Shown: positions 11,594 to 23,122, counted from the first letter of the stretch. The stretch is 64,000 nucleotides of DNA from Selaginella moellendorffii (GCF_000143415.4 NW_003314300.1:594825-658824); one strand, 5' to 3'. Numbers and translations: made by a program. Notes: generated by a model not told the origin, from the letters alone.

Positions 11594-12111
11594 TGTAAGC
11601 GACTAAATTTTCCATTCTACTTTAGTCACTTAACCACACCTCCGACCACTTGGATGAGTCTCACTCACCACCTCCGTAAGTCCTATTTGGACTTAGGGAC
11701 TTGCTAACCCCAAGAATGGCATCCATGCCACTCAACCATTGCACTTGGTCCAAGTGCTCCATGTGTCTGATCCCATGACCGACACCCCAGGGTACCACCA
11801 ACATATCATCCCGTTACGCTAAAGCCATGCCCATTCACCTTGGTCACACCAATGGTCTGACACCACCTACACCACAGTCCCATCTCTCAAAGACTGGACC
11901 ATCTGTCCACAAGTGATCATCCCAGATCCACTCCTTAGCATCCTTAGGATGCCTGCAGACATGGGGAATAGCCTTCCCCAATATCCCTTTCCAGTCCCCA
12001 CCAAGTCCCTTCCTGTCCATGGCCATGTTCACCAACACTGCCACTGGATCAAGGCCCACAGGCCCGACCACCAAGTCCAACTGTCCTCTAGGACTTCCTC
12101 ACTGTGTGACT

Positions 12112-12211
12112 NNNNNNNNNNNNNNNNNNNNNNNNNNNNNNNNNNNNNNNNNNNNNNNNNNNNNNNNNNNNNNNNNNNNNNNNNNNNNNNNNNNNNNNNN
12201 NNNNNNNNNNN
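12112..12211. other. assembly gap (100 N)
   Basis: Run of N within the LARD LTR. Its round length suggests a scaffold gap of unknown true size. Confidence 1.
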
Positions 12212-12639
12212 TTTGGGACAACATTTCGGAACACCGTGGCCCTACGCGGGCCTCATGGGTACTCTTCCCACCTTCTGCCTTTGGGTGCTCTAACCATGGG
12301 CTTAGAGCGAGGTTTCGTTAAGCCACACCAGGTATCCAAGTAGGTAGTGCCACCCACACTTGGACTGGGAGCATCGGCCAGTTGATCTCCCGGGGGAACT
12401 AGAGCCGGCCCTTGAGCACTTCACCAAGCTACCCTGCTTGTCAGTCCGTATTCACTTTAGTCTTGGACTTCCTAGTGGGCAGCTCATCACCCAACACTGG
12501 GTACAGCTTTTCTGGGCCAAACTGGCCTTTCTTGGCCAAACTGCCTCCACTGTAGTCCTCCCCCTTACTATACTTCTGGAGCTCACCAAACCCCCCAAGG
12601 TCTAGGAGATGAACGCTTTGGGCTTTCACCCTCTCAGAC

Positions 12640-13300
12640 TCGAACTCAAACTCGGACTCAGACTCGGACTCGGGCTCGAACTTAGACTTGGCCTCGGACT
12701 CGGGCTCGGCCTCAGCCTCGGCCTCGGCCTCGGTCTCGGCCTCGGTCTCAGCCCTGATCTCGGTCTCGGTCCCGGTCTTAGTCCCGGTCTCGGTCTCGGC
12801 CCCAATCTCGGTCTCGACCTCAGACTCCATCTCGGGTCCTTCTCGGACTCCATCTCGAACTCCATCTCGGACTCTGTCTCGGTCCATCTTGGACTCCATC
12901 TTGGGTCCATCTCAGACTCCATCTTGGGTCCATCTCGGGCTCCATCTCAGACTCCATCTCGGACTCCATCTCGGATCCACCTCAGACTCCAACTTAGGTC
13001 CATCTCGGACTCCATCTCAAACTCCATCTCGGGTCCACCTCGGACTCCAACTTGGGTCCATCTCAGACTCCATCTCGGATCCACCTCGGACTCCAACTCG
13101 GGTCCATCTCAGACTCCATCTCGGGTCCACCTCGGACTCCAACTTGGGTCCATCTCAGACTCCATCTCGGATCCACCTCGGACTCCAACTCGGGTCCATC
13201 TCAGACTCCATCTCGGATCCACCTCGGACTCCAACTCGGGTCCATCTCGGACTCCATCTCGGATCCACCTCGGACTCCAACTTGGGTACATCTTGGACTC
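12640..13300. repeat. hexamer / 12-mer minisatellite in LARD LTR
   Basis: From 12640 to about 12830 the unit is a degenerate hexamer TCGGNC (TCGGAC, TCGGCC, TCGGTC). From about 12830 to 13300 it becomes 12-mer based blocks such as GGACTCCATCTC and GGGTCCACCTC. Because the period is a multiple of three and the unit lacks stops, several long open frames appear on both strands. They are artefacts, not genes. Confidence 0.9.
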
Positions 13301-13529
13301 CTCCACGTGTCATGTGTTGGTCTTTGTGTGTCCCTTTTCTAGAGACTCACTTATTGCTTACTTCGTGCTTGTTCTTCGAGCACTTCGTTGGGAGTTCCAC
13401 TCCCGCTCTCGACCTTTCAAGTTGGAGCTTTTAGTCCAAATGTGTTACACTCGTTTGGCTTTCGCTTTGGCCACTACCACATGGCACCCTTTCGGCTCCA
13501 CTTTTGGGCGTAGAGATTTGTGTCTCACA

Positions 13530-16500
13530 ACTCCACCACCCCTAGACGAAATTCGATATCCTCATCAAACGATAAACCCTTTTATAAAGTAACACCCGCA
13601 TGTATTACCATTTCCATCCTTGGCGCCCAACCAATATTTGTCTATGGTTTGACACCGAAGGTTCACCATGCCTTGTCCATCCTCTAAGGAGCATAGTCTC
13701 TCAGAGACTCATTTGACCACCTAGGGTGGTTTGCTCCCTTTTATTGGTTCAGTTCTCGCTAAACCCATTAGAGACTCTCTCTCTAACTCAATTCCACTAC
13801 TCATTTTCGAGTAATCTTAGATTCCTTTGACATAACCTTTGCACTTTGGAACTTTTAATTTTGATTTCTTAGAGTCAATTTCCTAAGTGTCTTCGACACC
13901 TTACGTTGCACATGGTGCAACTCCACTTCCCCATCCTAGAAAGTTCTTTACTTGAGGGCACCATCAGTCTCTCTTCGATATCGTGCCACCTTTGGCACTA
14001 AGTTCCAGTTATCATAATTTGTTGTAGGGCTGCCCACGGCCCTATTATTTGGCTATCTTACCACTCCCCCCTTTGGAGCTTCCACTTTCGCCAAATCGGA
14101 GCGGTTGGGAATCCATTCTTGGGGAAACATTGCTTTTCCCATAATTCGTTAGCACCCAACACATCAATGTTCCTGGCCTAACTTTGCCATTTGGATTCTT
14201 TCCCATGATTCCCATGGCTCTTTTTTTAGCCACTAATCTTTTGCTCCTATCCTTGATCATTGCACCCAGCAACATAGAATCGCTACCTCCATTTTCAAGG
14301 TTTCCTTTCGGTTCTATAGCAAACACTTTGCTTTGCCAAGTCCAGAGGGTGTTCACCCCTTACGTCTCTTTAACATTTTCTGTTGTGGGCTCTATCCACG
14401 GCCCAACCTTTGAGACCCTCCATTGGATCTCTGATAAAGACTACTTTCCTCGAACTTTCTATGCCATCGCATTGACATAGCTCATTTCCCTTAGGTGTTG
14501 GTCACCTTGACCAAGCCACACCATTATCAATAGTTCAAATCAACACTTTTGAACTAGGAATTTTATCCCTTAACCTCACAAGGACTTTGTCCTTGTTTTA
14601 GCCATAAGACCACCTAGTGATCTAACCTTGGCACCTTAACAGGTTTGCCAATAGGTATTAGGTCTTCTAGACCTTTAAGTTGTTGACCATGACCTCGGGA
14701 GCATCCCCCACACTTGGCGGTGCACCCAAGCTAGCCCTTCCGGCCAAGGGTCCATGGCAACTAAGACTAGGTGTCCCCATCTCATTCACCATGTCCTTGG
14801 TGCCACTTGTACCAAAGTGTTCAAGTTAGATATGCCGAGCTTTCACGCTAAGCAATCTAACAGTGTATCACGACTTCGGGGCATCCCCCGCTTGGCGGTG
14901 TGCCCAAGCTAGTCTCCTTACTAAGAGTCCATGACCACCGAAAAATGAGTGTCCTCATATTCCAAACCATCACCTCACCCTAGTGATTTAGGACTTGAAC
15001 CCAAGCACTAGAGGGTCGGGACTCGAGCCCAACCTCCATATATGCATTTACGGACAGCATCGCCTAGGATGCCTAGCGTGACCCCCCACGCCGATGCACC
15101 AACTTATACTTAAAGCATGCTATAGATCACAGCTTAGGAACCTAGTTCCTCTGCACTGCCAAGTCCTCTCACTTGACAAGTCTATAATCATGCATGGACT
15201 CCTCCATGCTCGGCCCCATGGGCCACCTCTTTTGAAGTTAGCACCTTCAACTAGGGGATTTGTCCCCCTAACTTGCAAATTTCACTTAGCAAGTCATCCG
15301 GCCACTGTAACATGATTCATGCATAAGCGTGAAAGTCCTTAACCATCAACTTTCGTTCAAAGCCCTCTCTTTGAACACTCGGGGACTACTTCCCCAACCT
15401 TGATAGCCTCGCCTCATGGCCAGCTTCAAGACCACGCTTCTGTTGCGCCACTCTAATTTCGCACGCTCTAGGAACCATTTACACTTGGTTTTCTAAGTAC
15501 TTGTCTACCTAGAATTGTCTTTGGGAACCTTCAAAGAACTCTATTCCTTAGCTTGCTAAGGCTTCTCCTTTGCAAGCTCCCTACTCACCATATGGTCTGA
15601 CATGGATAATTCCACATTTTAGACTCTCTATGGTATCGCGATTGCTAATAACAACATCCTCGAGCACCCTCTTGATTCTCCACTCCCAATTTGCATAACC
15701 ACCATTGGTTATGCCCTTCAATTTCTATGGTTCAGTTCCATTCTAATACTACTTGCTTTTTGGCCTCATATGTTTCCTTTGGTTATTCTCCTCCAGACTA
15801 GGAGGATAGTTTTGCACCTTCTACCATGCCTTAGCAAGTATTCATAGGGATGAACCTACCTAATAGCTTAGGGAGTGGTTCCTCAATCTGGGCATGCTCA
15901 CCTTATAATCCCACACATTGGGATTAACGTTGTTACTTATGGGCCTCTATATGCCTATCACTAGCCTTGCCAAAATCCCATTTTTGGCTTTGTACAAATC
16001 GGGTAGACGGATTTCTCCCATCTCCAGAACCTTGGACATTTGGATAGCACCTCCTATCTATTATTCGCTAGGGACTTAGTCCTTTGGGCCTTATCTAATG
16101 CCCTCGCGACACTAAACACCACTTCCTGGTGTTTTAGAGTGTTTGGGTGTCCCAATGATGGCCTTCTTTGGCAATAAATATTCCCTTTATGACATTGACT
16201 TACTATTTCGCAACATAAGCAATTTCTCCCCCATAAGGGTATATCTAACTTCCTTATCCCCATAAAAAGTCTTAGGTAGTTGCCTTCTACCAGTTTAATG
16301 AATTATTTTGCACCTTTTGCTTAGTTGTCTCATAGTTGTCAAGTCCTACAACTCATTGCTGGTGCTTCCACACCTCCATCATTATTTGGGTCACCATACT
16401 CTAACTGCATGCCTTCCAGCTTAGGCTATGCCATTCCCATTTCCATTGGGATTCCTTTGGAAGGGGTTCTCATGAACCCGCCAACTTGACTTCAAGGCAA

Positions 16501-17409
16501 CACGTTTTGGCACATTCGGTGTTTCCACACCATCAGCTCCACGAGCCTACCTCTATAACACTTCTTACTTGTGTCTAAGTCTTTGCCAAAGATGAATACG
16601 GTTGTCTCTTATGCCAACTATCAGTTAGCACTGCACCATAGTGTTCATACACAACTTTATGCCAAAGTTGCTTTCTTTTGGGGAACACCTTTCCCACGAC
16701 TTTGGTATGGCACATTTTGCCATCGATGAGATACCCTCTGTTCTCATACTTGGATCCTATGATCCCCCCCCATCCTTCGTGGGGTACAACACACCTCAGT
16801 TCAAATGTTTCCATCAATCCTTTAGGATTATTCTTTAACTCTATTTGAGTTATCCAGCTTTTTGGATTTTGTCATTTGACGACCCGTGAGGTCCTACCTT
16901 TGAGGTGGCAGCTCATTGGAATACAACTTTTTATATTCAGGTCCTACTCATAAGGACCATCCTTGTAAGTGTTACTCCGACAGTTGATTTGTTCTCTTGG
17001 GGCAATCTTTTGCCCCTTATGACCACTTGTCCATGTGATGAGAATACCAACTCATCCTCTAAGTACACCCCCAACTCCTTGGGTTGTTCTAGCATTTATT
17101 AAAGGTAGCCCCAACTACCATTTCAAGGACTTGTGTCCTCTTCTGTATTTGACCTCCCACTGTCATCAATTTCGGTCTCAAATTTATGAGCACCAACCTT
17201 AACTATATGAGGGTAATCTTGTGACTCCTTTATTGTTTTGGAGTTTGCATCTTTCCCGTGATCCCAATTATAGTTGTTTACCACAACTACATCAGCCAGT
17301 TTGCTAAGTTAAATGCTCTTCTGGATCACATCCTTAACTCTCTGAGGAAACCCTTATATTGTTCCCAAGATCCCAAAGTCGTTCCCTTACTGGCTTTTTT
17401 CTATCCATC
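13530..17409 (-). mobile_element. interior of LARD-like element
   Basis: About 3.9 kb with only short minus-strand open stretches: 14045-14356, 16054-16263, 16575-16817, and a coding-like interrupted stretch near 17130-17290 reading ADVVVVNNYNWDHGKD. None carries a recognisable capsid, protease, RT or integrase motif, so I assign no function. A degenerate direct repeat lies at about 14690-14800 and 14875-14960 (shared CTTGGCGGTG and CCCAAGCTAG). No host gene seen. Confidence 0.6.
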
Positions 17410-17993
17410 TGTAAGCTCCTAAATTTGGACTTCCTAGGAGGTCACCCAGCCCAGTACTATTCAAACCCAAGGACGCTTAACCCTAACTATCCCAAGACCT
17501 TTAACTGATTGGAAAAGGCTTGTTCATGGGCCCTTTCCCTTTATATTTGAACCCCATGGATCATCTTTCGAGTCGTTCCCTTTGGTTGCTTACAATCCAC
17601 CACGCTTCCCTGCAAGTTCACGCCCTCGTGAACAGAAGCTGAGAGTCGCAGCTCTCTCGAGAGCCTCGCTCTCTTGACACCCTACCCCTCGGGTCGAGCC
17701 CAGCAGGAGCAAATTGGACCAGCCAGATGTCAATCAACATGTGGTGTGATTCCCCTAGCCAACCAACAGAGTCGGACCCGAGACCTCTCTGATACCAAAT
17801 GTAACCTCCTGAGTTTGGACTTCCCGGGAGGTCACCCAACCCAGTACTATTCAAACCCAAAGACGCTTAACCCCAAATATCCCAAGACCCTTAACCGATT
17901 GGAAAAGGGGGTGCACTCTTGTTCATGGGCCCTTTCCCTCTATATTTGAGCCCCATGGATCGTCTCTCGAGTCATTCCCTTTGGTTGCTTACA
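17410..17993 (-). mobile_element. Cassandra-type TRIM carrying 5S rRNA-like LTRs, copy 1
   Basis: A 584-bp element: LTR 17410-17594 (185 bp), interior 17595-17799 (205 bp), LTR 17800-17993 (194 bp). In element sense the LTR begins TGTAAGC and ends TTACA. The initiator-Met primer-binding site TTTGGTATCAGAGAG is the complement of 17785-17799, and a purine-rich tract borders the other LTR. Each LTR contains the 3' half of plant 5S rRNA including the internal Pol III promoter: GGTTAAGCG, then TAGTACTGGG, then GGTGACCTCC and GGAAGTCC (complement of about 17425-17485 and 17815-17873). This combination is diagnostic of Cassandra TRIMs. Flanks CCATC and CCACC give a one-mismatch target duplication, so this insertion boundary is less certain than in copies 2 and 3. 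Confidence 0.88.
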
Positions 17994-18164
17994 CCACCAC
18001 ATCGCGCCCAAGTTCACGCATGAACTTGAGTGGAGAGCCATGTCCTTTCGACATGCTACTCCTCAAGCATAGGCCCACTCCTAGGACCTTCTGATGCTAA
18101 TATCAATGGTGATATACTTGAGCACTAATAAAAGTTGGACTAAGGAATAGCTCCGATACCAAGT
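17994..18164 (-). mobile_element. LARD leader next to primer-binding site, Cassandra-like
   Basis: This 171-bp piece lies between Cassandra copy 1 and the LARD 5' LTR and contains the LARD primer-binding site (18150-18161). It shares spaced blocks with the Cassandra interior at 17595-17799 in the same order: CCACCAC, AAGTTCACGC, GAGAGCC, a GACA..CTAC..CCTC stretch, GGACC and GATG..AAT. Either the LARD leader and Cassandra interior are related, or this is a diverged extra Cassandra interior. Confidence 0.5.
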
Positions 18165-19972
18165 TGTAAGTGACTAAATTTTCCATTTTACTTTAGTTAC
18201 TTAACTACACCTCCGACCACTTGGAGGAGTCTCACTCACCACCTCCGTAAGTCCTATTTGGACTTAGGGACTTGCTAACCCCAAGAATGGCATCCATGCC
18301 ACTCAACCATTGCACTTGGTCCAAGTGCTCCATGTGTCCGATCCCATGACCGACACCCCAGGGTACCACTGACATATCAGCCCGTTACGCTAAGGCCATG
18401 CCCATTCACCTTGGTCACACCAATGGTCTGACACCACCTACACCACAGTCCCATCTCTCAAAGACTGGACCATCCGTCCATGAGTGATCATCCCAGATCC
18501 ACTCCTTAGCATCCTTAGGATGCCCGCAGACATGGGGAATAGCCTTCGCCAATATCCCTTTCCGGTCCCCACAAAGTCCCTTTCTGTCCATGGCCGTGTT
18601 CACCAACACTGCCACTAAATTGAGGCCCGCAAGTCTGGCCTCTAAGTCCCACTATCCTTTGGGACTTCCTCACCATGTGACCGTATCCTTGGTCACTGCA
18701 TTAGAGGATTGCTCCCCTCTTTTTTCACCATTTGGGACTTTGGGACAACATTTCGGAACACCATGGCCTTACGCGAGCCTCATGGGTACTCTCCCCACCT
18801 TTTGCCTTTGGGTGCTCTAGCCATGGCCTTAGAGCGAGGTTCCTTTGAGCCACACCAGGTATCCAAATAGGTAGTGCCACCCACACTTGGACTGGGAGCA
18901 TCGGCCAGTCGATCTCCCGGGGGAACTAGAGCAAACTCTTGAGCACTTCACCAAGCTACCTTGCTTGTCGGTCCGTGTTCACTTTAGTCTTGGACTTCCC
19001 AGTGGGCAGCTCATCACCGAACACTAGGTACAGCCTTTCTAGGCCAAACTAGCCTTTCCTGGCCAAACTGGCTCCACTGGAGTCCTCCCCCTTACTATAC
19101 TTTTGGAGCTCACCAAACCCCCCAGGGTCTGGGAGATGAACACTTTTGGCTTTCACCCTCTCAGACTCGAACTCGGACTCGGACTCGGACTCGGACTCGG
19201 ACTCGGACTTGAGCTTGGGCTCAGGCTTGGTCTTGGCCTCGGCCTCGGCCTTGGTCTCGGTCCCAATCTTGGTCTCGGTCTCGGTCTCGGTCCCGGTCTC
19301 GGTCCCAATCTTGGTCTTGGTCTCGGTCTCGGTCCCGGTCTCGGTCTCGGTCTCAGTCTCGATCTCGGTCTCGGTCTCAGTCCCGGTCTCGGTCTCGGTC
19401 CCGGTCTTAGTCTCGGTCTCGGTCTCGGACTCCATCTCGGGTCCTTCTCGGACTCCATCTCGGATTCCATCTCGGGTCCATCTCAAACTCCATCTCGGAC
19501 TCCGTCTCGGTCCATCTTGGACTCCATCTCGGACTCCATCTCGGGTCCATCTCGGACTCCATCTCGGATCCACCTCGGACTCTAACTCGGGTCCATCTCG
19601 GACTCCATCTCGGGTCCACCTCGGACTCCAACTCGGGTCCATCTCGGACTCCATCTCGGATCCACCTCGGACTCCAACTCGGGTCCATCTCGGACTCCAT
19701 CTCGGATCCACCTCGGACTTCAACTCAGGTCCATTTTGGACTCCTCCACGTGTCATGTGTTGGTCCTCGTGTGTCCCTTTTCTAAAGACTCACTTATTGC
19801 TTGTTTCATGCTTGTTCTTCGAGCACTTCGTTGGGAGTTCCACTCCCACTCTCGACCTTTCAAGTCGGAGCTTTTAGTCCAAACGTGTTACGCTCATTTG
19901 GCTTTTGCTTTGGCCACTACCACATGGCACCCTTTCGGCTCCACTTTGGGGCTTAGGGATTTGTGTCTCACA
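18165..19972 (-). repeat. 5' LTR of LARD-like element
   Basis: 1,808 bp, gap-free, same termini as the left copy. The minisatellite occupies about 19160-19745 (mirror of 12640-13300). In element sense, transcription would run from here toward 13.5 kb. Confidence 0.85.
19160..19745. repeat. hexamer / 12-mer minisatellite in second LARD LTR
   Basis: TCGGNC hexamers to about 19430, then 12-mer-based ACTCCATCTCGG blocks. Copy number and order differ from 12640-13300, showing the array mutates faster than the flanking LTR. Confidence 0.88.
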
Positions 19973-20530
19973 ATTCTCAAATTGAAGAAGGAAAACAAGA
20001 AGAGGAAGAAAAAAGTTGAGGCAACTAAATCTAAGCAACAGAACTCCTCTTCAAGTTCTAAGGACGATGAAGTTCTGCAACCGTCCCTGGTTGCACAAGT
20101 TTCAAAGTTCAAGCCCCCGAATCCACCCAATTTCAAAGGCATGCAAGACTATTAGATTTGGAAGACTGGGTCTATGATATGGAAAACTATTTCATAATAG
20201 CAGACGTAGATGATCGTACGAAAGTTGCGTGCATGCAATCCTTTCTCAGCAATCATGCCAAAACTTGGTGGCGCCAGATGTGTGCTGAAAATGGGCAGAC
20301 TAGAAGTTGGACTAAGATGCGGTCTCGTATTCGTAAGGAGTACTTGCCAAATGATCTTGGTCTGAGACTTTGTGTGGAGTTGCAGCGATTAAAGCAGTGA
20401 GGGGACCTCATGCATTACATTAATGTGTTTGCTCAGAAGCGCATTATGATTGCAAATATGAGTGACAAAGATGCTCAGAGTTATTTTTTGGAGGGTTTAA
20501 GTTCACTTCTCGCAATGAGATTTTGAAGTT
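19973..20530 (+). pseudogene. gag capsid region, chromovirus unit 2
   Basis: Continues the gag frame after the LARD insertion with a lysine-rich segment, then PKFKPPNPPNF, then a stop/frameshift at about 20153. The next frame (20158-20400) reads LEDWVYDMENYF, AKTWWRQM and RIRKEYLPND, a retrotrans_gag capsid domain (the WW..F/Y pattern before a helix-rich tail). A further stop at 20398 is followed by in-frame capsid sequence to about 20525. At least three disabling changes are visible. Confidence 0.8.
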
Positions 20531-20676
20531 TAAGCCGAAGATATACCTGGAGTGTAAGGAGGCAGCGTAGCAAGTTCTCTAATCACTCACTCATGGAACA
20601 ATATCAACAGCCGTATGATGGTACCTCGGACAAGAATAAGAATTCTGGGAATAAACAAGGTGATCGGAAATAGAGG

Positions 20677-21330
20677 GTGGAAGGAAGGTTCCACCCTGGA
20701 GGCTCACAAGCAATAGTTAACAAAGGTGGTGGTGGTTGGAGACCATCAACAGCTTCTTTTGGTCCTATGCCCTCTGTTCCTCCTCCTAGTGGGTACAAGC
20801 AGCAGCAACTTGCGAAACCTGCTTCTAGCGGAATGGGTAGTGTGGGTCATTGCTTCCATTGTGGAGAGTCAGGACATATGTCCTTGGAATGTCCCAACAC
20901 GCATAAGACAAGGTCTTGTGTTAATGTCATGAGGGAAGATGATGGTGGTGAAGTTGAAGGGGTTGATAAGTTGGTCAATGCAAAGTATAAGGAAGAGGAG
21001 GTGAGTTACTTTTGTTACTTTCCTCAAACCTTTCTCACAATCAATGCAAACACTGATCCGTTGATGTATTTGGTAGGCTTTGTTTGTGGACACCGAATCC
21101 AAGTGATGATTGATATAGGAGCTACACACAACATGATATCCGAAAATTTAATTAAGTTGTTAGGATTGAATGCTGAGCAGATGTCGCCTATACACTTCTG
21201 ATTTGTGAAAGGTGGGCAAGTAGCCAGAAAATTTGTGAGTGATGTTCCAATAAAAATATCCAAGTGGAAAGAAAGAGTGGACTTAGTAATGTTGAAGATA
21301 CCATGTGTTTGGTATGGATTTCTTCAACAA
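20677..21330 (+). pseudogene. gag zinc knuckle and aspartic protease region, unit 2
   Basis: An open stretch 20677-21201 holds a CCHC nucleocapsid knuckle CFHCGESGHMSLEC (CX2CX4HX4C, intact) followed by protease sequence MIDIGATHNMIS. The usual D-S/T-G-A motif is DIGA here, so the residue after the catalytic Asp is altered. The frame stops at 21199-21201 inside the protease, and the rest continues in other frames. Confidence 0.82.
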
Positions 21331-21599
21331 ATATATTAAAGGGATTTATGGTGCTGAACAAAGTCGTATCACATTGAAGTCAAAAGGACGTCCTAATGGT
21401 CTTTCTAGTTGCAAAAACACTCCTCAAAGGATTGGGATGCTAAATTCCTGATTGCGAGAGCCGCTCAAAAAGCAACTAAGAAGGGATGTTAGACATTTTG
21501 GGTTCAACTGATGGAAGATGAGGGTGTTGGTAACTTAGTTCGAATTGGTGGTGGGGTTGATCCTGTACCAAAGGAAATATTAGAGTTGTTGGCGAGGAA

Positions 21600-22641
21600 T
21601 TAGAATATCTTTTCAAAGGATTTGCCACCAAGGCTACTTCCTAGCCGTAAGGTTGATCATTGGATTGAGGTCATTTTGGGTTCTACACCACTTACTAAAG
21701 CTCCATATCGTCTGAACATCAAGGAGATGGCTGAACTTAAGAAGCAACTCATGGAGCTTCTTGACAAAAGTCATATCTAACCAAGCAAGTCACCTTATGC
21801 AGCACTGGTCCTTTTTGTTATAAAAAAGGATGGAACCATAAGGATGTGTATTGACTATCGGGCACTTAATAAGATCATGGTCAAAAATAATTATCCTTTA
21901 CCTCGCATTGATGACTTGTTTGATCAACTCTTAAAGGTTAAGTATTTTACATGGCTTGATTTGCAGTCCGGGTATTATCAGATATGGGTAGCAAATAAGG
22001 ATGTGGAGAAGACAGTCCTTAAGACTCAGTATGGGTCTTATGAGTTCCTTGTCATGCCGTTTGGGTTATGCAATGCTCTAGCAATGTTCAACACTATGAT
22101 GGATGGAATATTTAGAGATTATTTGGACACATTTGTTGTCTTATATATCGACGATGTTCTAGTCTTTAGTGAAACGTTGGAGGATCATTTGAAACACTTA
22201 GAGTTGGTGTTTCAAAAATTGCGTGAACACAAACTATATGCTAAGGAAAGTAAATGCGCTTTTGGACATTTGTGTGTGAACTTTCTTAGACATATAGTCG
22301 GTGATGGTGTAATTGAGGTGAATCCAAAAAAGGTGGAAGTGGTGAAATCTTGGGAAGTCCCGACCACTGTATCAGATGTTCATTTCTTTCTTGGTTTGGC
22401 GGAATACTATCGCAAGTTTGTCTGCAATTTTGCAAAAATTGCTCTTCCATTAACTAAGTTAATGAAGAGTAGTATACTGTTTCATTGGAGGTGTCCAGTT
22501 TGTCAGCATGCTTTTCTACAGTTGAAGAAGATCTTGACTACGGTTCCTATTCTCAGGATCCCAGATTTTGATAAACCCTTCAAAGTGCATTGTGGTGCAT
22601 CTAGCTATGCTATTTGGTGCTATGTTGCAGCAAAATTGTGA
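21600..22641 (+). pseudogene. reverse transcriptase, chromovirus unit 2
   Basis: Ty3/Gypsy RT. After an interrupted N-terminal part (LPPRLLPSRKVDHWIE, PYRLNIKEMAELKKQL, then a stop at about 21778), one open frame from 21844 covers fingers and palm: CIDYRALNK, the LDLQSGYYQI block, MPFGLCNA, the catalytic YIDDVLVF (both Asp intact), then the thumb and connection (FLGLAEYYRKFV). The frame runs on into RNase H and ends at 22639-22641. The active site looks preserved, but the polyprotein is broken on both sides, so it is a pseudogene. Confidence 0.9.
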
Positions 22642-23122
22642 CAAAGCAGTTAGTGTTACGCTAAGGCGACATGGTTGTCCTGTTATGTTCTATTCCAAGA
22701 AATTGGATGAAACCCAATAAAGATGGCCAACTCACAAGAAAGAGATATTTGCTATAGTGTCGGTATTGGAACACTAAAGACACTACTTGGGTGGACACAC
22801 TAAAGTTTATACAGATAGTAACACACTAATCTACTTTGCTATACAGCCTAAGCTTACGTTGAAGCAAGCTCGTTGGCAAGAGAAGCTTGCTAGATATGAT
22901 ATTGAAATCATATATAAACCTGGTAAAAACAATATTGTTCTGGATGCGTTGAGTCGTCAGGCTCAGTTCTGGGCAATATCGGCAATCAGTTCAGACTGGT
23001 TAAAGGGCGTTCGGGCTTCATATGGAAGTGATCCATTGGCAAAGGCAATCTTGCACAGTGTGGAGTTGTCGAGGCAGAACTCTGTAGCGACACGGCGAAA
23101 GTTGTTAGTCGAACCAATGTGA
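22560..23122 (+). pseudogene. RNase H region, chromovirus unit 2
   Basis: The start reads FKVHCGASSYAIW where functional Gypsy RNase H has TDAS..A.G, so the first catalytic Asp is Gly. A stop follows at 22639. The C-terminal part (22787-23122) is open: VYTDSNTLIYF, QARWQEKLARYD, YKPGKNN..LDALSRQ. It aligns closely with 8073-8363 of unit 1. Confidence 0.82.

Larger units (their letters stand above)
11594..13529 (-). repeat. 3' LTR of LARD-like element (contains assembly gap)
   Basis: About 1.94 kb including 100 unknown bases. The half nearer 13.3 kb is a hexamer/12-mer minisatellite. It also carries the module GGTGAAAGCCCAAAGCG (complement of about 12615-12635), a G-rich tract and GTATAGTAAGGGGG, as in the chromovirus LTRs. 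Confidence 0.82.
11594..19972 (-). mobile_element. LARD-like LTR element nested in chromovirus gag
   Basis: Two long direct repeats bound this 8.4 kb insertion: 11594-13529 and 18165-19972. In the element's own minus-strand sense each begins TGTGAGACACAAA and ends GTCACTTACA. A primer-binding site TGGTATCGGAGC (complement of 18150-18161) sits three bases inside the right LTR, and a purine tract AGGGGTGGTGGAG (complement of 13530-13543) sits beside the left LTR. This fixes the orientation. No RT, protease or integrase motif was found in the ~4.6 kb interior, hence large retrotransposon derivative. Flanking bases GTTTT (11589-11593) and ATTCT (19973-19977) each differ by one base from a common GTTCT, a decayed target duplication. 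Confidence 0.8.

Noticed and set aside
12830-13300. CRISPR-like regular repeat array
   Set aside because: Units are short 12-mers with no unique spacers, lie inside a plant retrotransposon LTR, and occur in all copies of that LTR.
12609-13592. Long open frames (up to 327 codons) on both strands over the 12.6-13.6 kb repeat, and similar ones at 19049-19877 and 24161-25319
   Set aside because: They are created by the stop-free hexamer/12-mer minisatellite of the LARD LTRs and, in part, by runs of N. Several frames are open at once and none has a non-repetitive domain.
17410-17594. Host 5' regulatory repeat upstream of a gene
   Set aside because: Paired LTRs, primer-binding site and purine tract show it is one end of a TRIM.
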